A DNA stretch of 64,000 bases from Byssovorax sp. (GTDB lineage: Bacteria > Myxococcota_A > Polyangia > Polyangiales > Polyangiaceae): the NCBI GenBank assembly GCA_025362495.1, contig JANYGI010000080.1:1-64000 (forward strand), read 5' to 3'. The notes under the pieces are model-generated. The model saw nothing but the letters and a program-made list of their open reading frames with translations. It was not told the DNA's origin and did no database searches. Positions 59,717-64,000 of this stretch are shown one piece after another (within the stretch, counting starts at the first letter, position 1; every line of letters begins with the position of its first letter). The position numbers and the translations under genes were made by a program.

Positions 59717-60922
59717 ATGAGCCAAGGGAACTGGGGCGGCGGCGGGCCAGGCGGCGGTTGGGGCGGCGGAGGAGGCGGTCAACCTCCGGGCGGCGGCGGC
59801 TACGGTCCTCCTCCCGTCGGCGCGCCTCCCGGCGGCGGCTACGGTCCGCCTCCGGGTGGGCAGCCTCAGGGCGGCTACGGCCAGCCCCCGGCGGGGCCGC
59901 CTCAGGGTGGCTACGGCCAGCCCCCGGCAGGTCCGCCTCAAGGTGGCTACGCGCAGCCTCCGGGCGGCGGGTACGGGCCGCCTCCCGGTGGGCAACCCCC
60001 GGGCGGATACGGGCCTCCGGGCGGGCAGCCCCCGGGTGGCTATGGCGCGCCTCCCGGCGGTGGTGGCTATGGCGCGCCTCCCGGCGGCGGCGGCTACGGG
60101 CCTCCTCCCGGGGCCGGCGCGCCTCCGGGCGGACCGGGCTGGGGCGCTCCGCCCGGCGGCGGCTACGGCGCGCCGATGATGGGCTCGCAGGGCGCGTTCG
60201 GATCGCGCGCCGTGTTCTCGGGCGACGGCGGCAAGCTCTTCGCGACGTACCTGCTCTATGCGATGGCGCCGATCATCGGCGCGGGCATCGTCGTCGCCAT
60301 CCTCTTCGGCACCGGCGCGGCGATCGACAGCGCGGCCGGCACCGGCGGCGCGATCGCCATCCCGTTCATGATCCTCGCCGGCCTGGTGCTCATCGCGGCG
60401 ATGGTCGCCGTGCCGCTCGTGTTCATGAACAAGTTCCTCGGCTTCTACTTCGAGGCGCTCACGCTCGACGGACACCGCTGCAACTACGTCGGCACGGCCG
60501 GCGGGCTGCTCAAGTCGCAGTTCCTCCACCTGTGGCTCATCCAGCTCACCTTCGGCATCTACACGCCGTGGGCGCTCGTGAACCTGAAGAAGTGGACGTA
60601 CGAGAACGTCGAGGTCGGCGGTCAGCGCGGACGCCTCACCTTCGAGGGCGACGGCGGCACCCTCTTCGGCACCTACCTGCTCGGGATGATCCTCACGTAC
60701 TGCACGCTCGGCATCTACGGCGCGTGGCTCGCGAACGACATCTTCGCGTTCTACTGGGAGAACACCAAGCTCGACGGCCGCGGCTTCGCCTTCAAGAAGG
60801 ACCCGGGCGGCTTCCTCGGCACGTACATCCTGACGATGCTGCTCTCGTACTGCACCGGCGGCATCTACCTGCCGTGGGGCATCTGCAACCTCTTCAAGTG
60901 GGAGGCCGAGCGCGTCGCCTGA
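59717..60922 (+). CDS. MSQGNWGGGG low-complexity N-terminus + DUF898 (YjgN-like) membrane domain
   Basis: MSQGNWGGGGPGGGWGGGGGGQPPGGGGYGPPP...; FSGDGGKLFATYLLYAMAP; LTFGIYTPWALVNLKKWTYENVEVGGQRGRLTFEGDGGTLFGTYLLG. Confidence 0.85.
   Translation: MSQGNWGGGGPGGGWGGGGGGQPPGGGGYGPPPVGAPPGGGYGPPPGGQPQGGYGQPPAGPPQGGYGQPPAGPPQGGYAQPPGGGYGPPPGGQPPGGYGPPGGQPPGGYGAPPGGGGYGAPPGGGGYGPPPGAGAPPGGPGWGAPPGGGYGAPMMGSQGAFGSRAVFSGDGGKLFATYLLYAMAPIIGAGIVVAILFGTGAAIDSAAGTGGAIAIPFMILAGLVLIAAMVAVPLVFMNKFLGFYFEALTLDGHRCNYVGTAGGLLKSQFLHLWLIQLTFGIYTPWALVNLKKWTYENVEVGGQRGRLTFEGDGGTLFGTYLLGMILTYCTLGIYGAWLANDIFAFYWENTKLDGRGFAFKKDPGGFLGTYILTMLLSYCTGGIYLPWGICNLFKWEAERVA
59872..59955 (+). repeat. Imperfect 36-bp tandem repeat encoding GGYGQPPAGPPQ
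   Basis: ggctacggccagcccccggcngggccgcctcaggg repeated, with a third degenerate copy. Confidence 0.75.
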
Positions 60923-60938
60923 GACGGGCTCGCTCTTC

Positions 60939-61316
60939 GTGCATCCGCGCGTGATCCAGGGTCTCCGCCGGCTCCGTCCGGCGGTCCCTGTCCTCGCGAT
61001 CGGCGCGGTCCTCGCGCTGGTTCCCTACCCCACCTGCCTCGTCCGTCTCGCGCTCGGCGTCCCCTGCCCGGCCTGCGGCCTCACGCGCGCCGGCCTCGCG
61101 CTGGCGCACCTCGATTTCGCGGCCGCGCAGCGCTTTCACCCGCTCGCGATCGCGCTCGTCGGCCTCACGATCGGCGCCGCGATCTTCGCCTTCGTCGCCG
61201 ACGCGGCCGCATGGAAACGCGTGATCCCCTTCGTCACCGGGGGCGTCGGCGTCGCGCTGATCCTGGTCTGGGCGCTGCGCTTCGCCGGCCTCTTCGGCGG
61301 CCCCGTCCCGCGCTGA
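60939..61316 (+). CDS. DUF2752 membrane protein
   Basis: CLVRLALGVPCPACGLTRAGLALAHLDFAAAQRFHPLA (CPxCGLTR motif). Confidence 0.85.
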   Translation: MHPRVIQGLRRLRPAVPVLAIGAVLALVPYPTCLVRLALGVPCPACGLTRAGLALAHLDFAAAQRFHPLAIALVGLTIGAAIFAFVADAAAWKRVIPFVTGGVGVALILVWALRFAGLFGGPVPR

Positions 61317-61360
61317 TCGTGATCGGAATCGACCACGCCGGCTTGCCCTGACGATCGCGT

Positions 61361-62749
61361 GTGAGCATGAATGCGCCGATGCGCTGGACGACCCGCCCTT
61401 CCTCGTCCGCGCGACGATCACCGCTGATCCCCATCTTCCTCGGGCTGCTCCTCGTGCTCGCTCCGGCGCTCGCGCAGGCCGCCGACGACGCCCACGTCGA
61501 TCCCAGCGCGGCCGTCGTCCTCCGCCTCGCGCTGATCCTCCTCGCCGCCAAGCTCGGCAGCGATCTCGCGGTGCGCATGGGCCAGCCGGCCGTGCTCGGC
61601 GAGCTCACCATGGGCGTCTTGCTCGGCAACACGAGCCTGCTCGGCCTGCACTTCTTCGACGTGTTCAAGACCGATCCGGCGATCGATCTCCTCGCGCGCC
61701 TCGGCGTGCTCTTGCTGCTGTTCGAGGTCGGGCTCGAGTCGACCGTGGCCGAGATGCTCGAGGTCGGCCTCTCGTCGTTCCTCGTCGCCATCCTCGGCGT
61801 CGTCGCCCCCTTCGCGCTCGGCTGGGGCGTCGGCGCCGTCTTGCTCCCGCAGGCGAGCGTGTACGTGCACGCGTTCCTCGGCGCGACGCTCTCGGCGACC
61901 AGCGTCGGCATCACCGCGCGGGTCCTCAAGGATCTCGGCAAATCGCAGACGAAAGAGGCGCGGATCATCCTCGGCGCCGCGGTGATCGACGACGTGCTCG
62001 GCCTGGTGATCCTCGCCGTCGTCACCGGGATGATCGCCGCGGCGGGCCGGGGCGGCGCGCTCTCGTACGCCACGATCGGCGGCATCCTCGCCAAGGCCGT
62101 CGTCTTCCTCGTCGCGTCGCTGGCGCTCGGCGTGCGCTTCTCGCCGCGCCTCTTCAAGGTCGCGGCGAAGCTCCAGGCGCGCGGCGTCCTCCTCGCCGTC
62201 GGCCTCGCGTTCTGCTTCCTCCTGGCGTGGCTCGCGGGCTTCATCGGCCTCGCCCCGATCGTCGGCGCCTTCGCCGCGGGCCTGATCCTCGAGGACGTGC
62301 ACTACAAGGAGTTCACCGATCGCGGCGAGCACGGCCTCGAAGAGCTGATAGCGCCGATCGCGTCGTTCCTCGCGCCGGTGTTCTTCGTCGTGATGGGGCT
62401 CCGCACCGAGCTCGCGGTCTTCGCCGATCCCCGGGTCCTCGGCCTCGCGGGCGCGCTCACCGTGGCCGCCGTGCTCGGCAAGCAAGCCTGCTCGCTCGGC
62501 GTGCTCGGCGAGGGCGTCGACCGCCTCTCGGTCGGCCTCGGGATGATCCCGCGCGGCGAGGTCGGCCTGATCTTCGCGAACATCGGCGCGACGCTCACGC
62601 TGGGCGGTCAGCCCGTGGTGAGCCGCGAAGAGTTCTCGGCCGTCGTCGTCATGGTGATCGTCACGACGATGCTCACGCCGCCGGCGCTGAAGTGGAGCCT
62701 CGGGCGCAAGCGCGCCGCGACGCCGACCGCGCCCGTCACGCCGGGCTGA
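61361..62749 (+). CDS. Cation:proton antiporter (CPA2/Kef-like)
   Basis: DLAVRMGQPAVLGELTMGVLLGN; LSATSVGITARVLKDLGKSQTKEARIILGAAVIDDVLGLVILAVVTG; GMIPRGEVGLIFANIG. Confidence 0.92.
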   Translation: MSMNAPMRWTTRPSSSARRSPLIPIFLGLLLVLAPALAQAADDAHVDPSAAVVLRLALILLAAKLGSDLAVRMGQPAVLGELTMGVLLGNTSLLGLHFFDVFKTDPAIDLLARLGVLLLLFEVGLESTVAEMLEVGLSSFLVAILGVVAPFALGWGVGAVLLPQASVYVHAFLGATLSATSVGITARVLKDLGKSQTKEARIILGAAVIDDVLGLVILAVVTGMIAAAGRGGALSYATIGGILAKAVVFLVASLALGVRFSPRLFKVAAKLQARGVLLAVGLAFCFLLAWLAGFIGLAPIVGAFAAGLILEDVHYKEFTDRGEHGLEELIAPIASFLAPVFFVVMGLRTELAVFADPRVLGLAGALTVAAVLGKQACSLGVLGEGVDRLSVGLGMIPRGEVGLIFANIGATLTLGGQPVVSREEFSAVVVMVIVTTMLTPPALKWSLGRKRAATPTAPVTPG

Positions 62750-62753
62750 GGCC

Positions 62754-62775
62754 GATCGTTCGGGCTCGAACGATC
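62754..62775. terminator. Stem-loop terminator between convergent genes
   Basis: GATCGTTCG-GGCT-CGAACGATC, perfect 9-bp stem with 4-nt loop just after the antiporter stop. Confidence 0.6.
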
Positions 62776-62785
62776 TCGTTGGAGC

Positions 62786-63268
62786 TCAAACGTTTCGATC
62801 GGCGGGGCCGGGCGCGGCGCCCCCGAGCTCGCGGGTGATCATCCCGCCGATGGCCCCGCCGAGCGGCACCGAGATCAGGAGACCGCTGAGGATCCGCGTC
62901 GGATGAAAGACCGGATGAAGGCCGAGGTCCTGCGTCAGCACCTCGATCCCCATCAGCGCGAGCGCCGCCGGGAGCACGATCCTCAGCGTCCGCAGCGGCA
63001 GCACCGGCCAGGCGATCGCCGCGCTCAGCGACGCCCCGATCCAGATCCCTGCGCAGCGGCTGCAGAGCGGCATCGGCGTGCCGGCGATGGAGATCACCCG
63101 CTCGGGGATGCGATGACAGAGCACGCGAAATGGCAGATCGAACGCCGTCCACCAGAGGCCCGCGCCCGCCGCGCGGAGCGCCGTCGTCAGCGCGATCCAC
63201 ACCGTGATCGACGCGAACGACGCGCGCGCCGCGACGAGCGCGGCCCGGCGGTTCCACGGGTCCGCCAT
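62786..63268 (-). CDS. DUF2085 membrane protein (paralog of 58149-58625)
   Basis: FRVLCHRIPERVISIAGTPMPLCSRCAGIWIGASLS; LTQDLGLHPVFHPTRILSGLLI. Confidence 0.8.
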   Translation of the reverse strand: MADPWNRRAALVAARASFASITVWIALTTALRAAGAGLWWTAFDLPFRVLCHRIPERVISIAGTPMPLCSRCAGIWIGASLSAAIAWPVLPLRTLRIVLPAALALMGIEVLTQDLGLHPVFHPTRILSGLLISVPLGGAIGGMITRELGGAAPGPADRNV

Positions 63269-63269
63269 C

Positions 63270-64000
63270 TCAGGGCGTGCTCGGTGACCGCGCGATCAGG
63301 CCCTGCGTCGCGAGGCGGCCGAGGTGGGCCTCGAAGGTCTGCATCCCGTGCGCCGCGCCCTTGTCCATGAGCTGCTCGATGCCCGCCTCGACGGGGCCAC
63401 CCGACACCGCCGCGCGCCGCAGCGCCTCGCGCACCGGCGGCGTGACCACCAGCAGCTCGACCGCGAGGACCAGGCCGCTGCCGTCGCGCTTCGGCACGAG
63501 CCGCTGCGCCACCACACCTTGCAGCACTTCGGCGAGGCGCTCGCGATCGCCCGGCGCCGCGCGCCCGAGCAAGCGGCTCACCGCGCGCCGCACGTCGAGC
63601 GCCGTCAGCCCGCCGATCACCAGGCGCCCCGCTTCGGCCACGTCGAGCGCGGCGCTCCGCGTCTCGTCGGCGTCGAGCGACGACACCGCGACCAGATCCG
63701 GATCCTGCCGCAGCGCGGCCTGGAGGCCGACGGCGAGGCTCGCCACGTCGGCCCCGACCTCGCGCTGGCTCACGCTGGCGCGGCCATCCTCGTGGAGGAA
63801 CTCGATCGGATCCTCGACGGTGATCAGGTGGCGCGCGGCGGCGCCGTTCACGTGACCGACCATCGCCGCGAGCGTCGTGGTGCGGCCCTGGCCGATCGCG
63901 CCCGTGACGACCACCAGGCCGCGCCCCTGCTCCGCGAGCGCCGTCACGGCGGGCGGCAACCCGAGCTCTTCCAGCGTCGGCACCTTGCGCGGCACGCTTC
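63270..64000 (-). CDS. PilT/PilU-like ATPase with non-canonical Walker A; truncated by right edge
   Basis: KVPTLEELGLPPAVTALAEQGRGLVVVTGAIGQGRTTTLAAMVGHVN; TVEDPIEFLHEDGRASVSQREVG; ALRQDPDLVAVSSLDADETRSAALDVAEAGRLVIGGLTALD. The N-terminal domain is outside the window. Confidence 0.75.
   Translation of the reverse strand, partial: SVPRKVPTLEELGLPPAVTALAEQGRGLVVVTGAIGQGRTTTLAAMVGHVNGAAARHLITVEDPIEFLHEDGRASVSQREVGADVASLAVGLQAALRQDPDLVAVSSLDADETRSAALDVAEAGRLVIGGLTALDVRRAVSRLLGRAAPGDRERLAEVLQGVVAQRLVPKRDGSGLVLAVELLVVTPPVREALRRAAVSGGPVEAGIEQLMDKGAAHGMQTFEAHLGRLATQGLIARSPSTP

Noticed and set aside
57320-60180. CRISPR-like repeat structure
   Set aside because: Repeats are in-frame Gly/Pro/Tyr codon repeats without unique spacers.

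Overview
High-GC window, probably from a myxobacterium (order inferred from gene content and ORF style). In frame-consistent order it holds: (i) a probable DISARM class 1 edge (DrmMI-like methylase truncated at the left end, DrmD-like SNF2 helicase); (ii) a receiver protein, a CBS/DUF2267 protein and a Ser/Thr kinase-ATPase-TPR gene with an internal frame break and apparent loss of its P-loop segment; (iii) a transglutaminase / circularly permuted ATP-grasp / alpha-E cluster interrupted by a PAS + response-regulator pair and a nuclease-like gene; (iv) a HAD-membrane fusion, a truncated SGNH hydrolase beside a chitinase remnant, and a GH5-CBM-GH18 lipoprotein; (v) a large Wzx/Wzy-type exopolysaccharide locus (about 25-44.6 kb) with a short OPX + beta-barrel pair, a pseudo-receiver and a P-loop-less BY-kinase-like protein; (vi) PhoD, alpha/beta hydrolase, methyltransferase, glycosyltransferase, beta-propeller, Rpn-like nuclease, Zwf and HPF-like genes; (vii) a 57.3-63.3 kb membrane-protein module in which three different membrane domains carry the same MSQGNWGGGG...GYGPPPGG low-complexity N-terminus, with paired DUF2085 paralogs and a DUF2752 protein; (viii) a PilT-like ATPase with a non-canonical Walker A, cut by the right edge. 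No rRNA, tRNA, CRISPR or intact transposon was recognised. Many long ORFs in the supplied track are antisense shadow ORFs caused by high GC. All family calls come from reading motifs; no database search was run.
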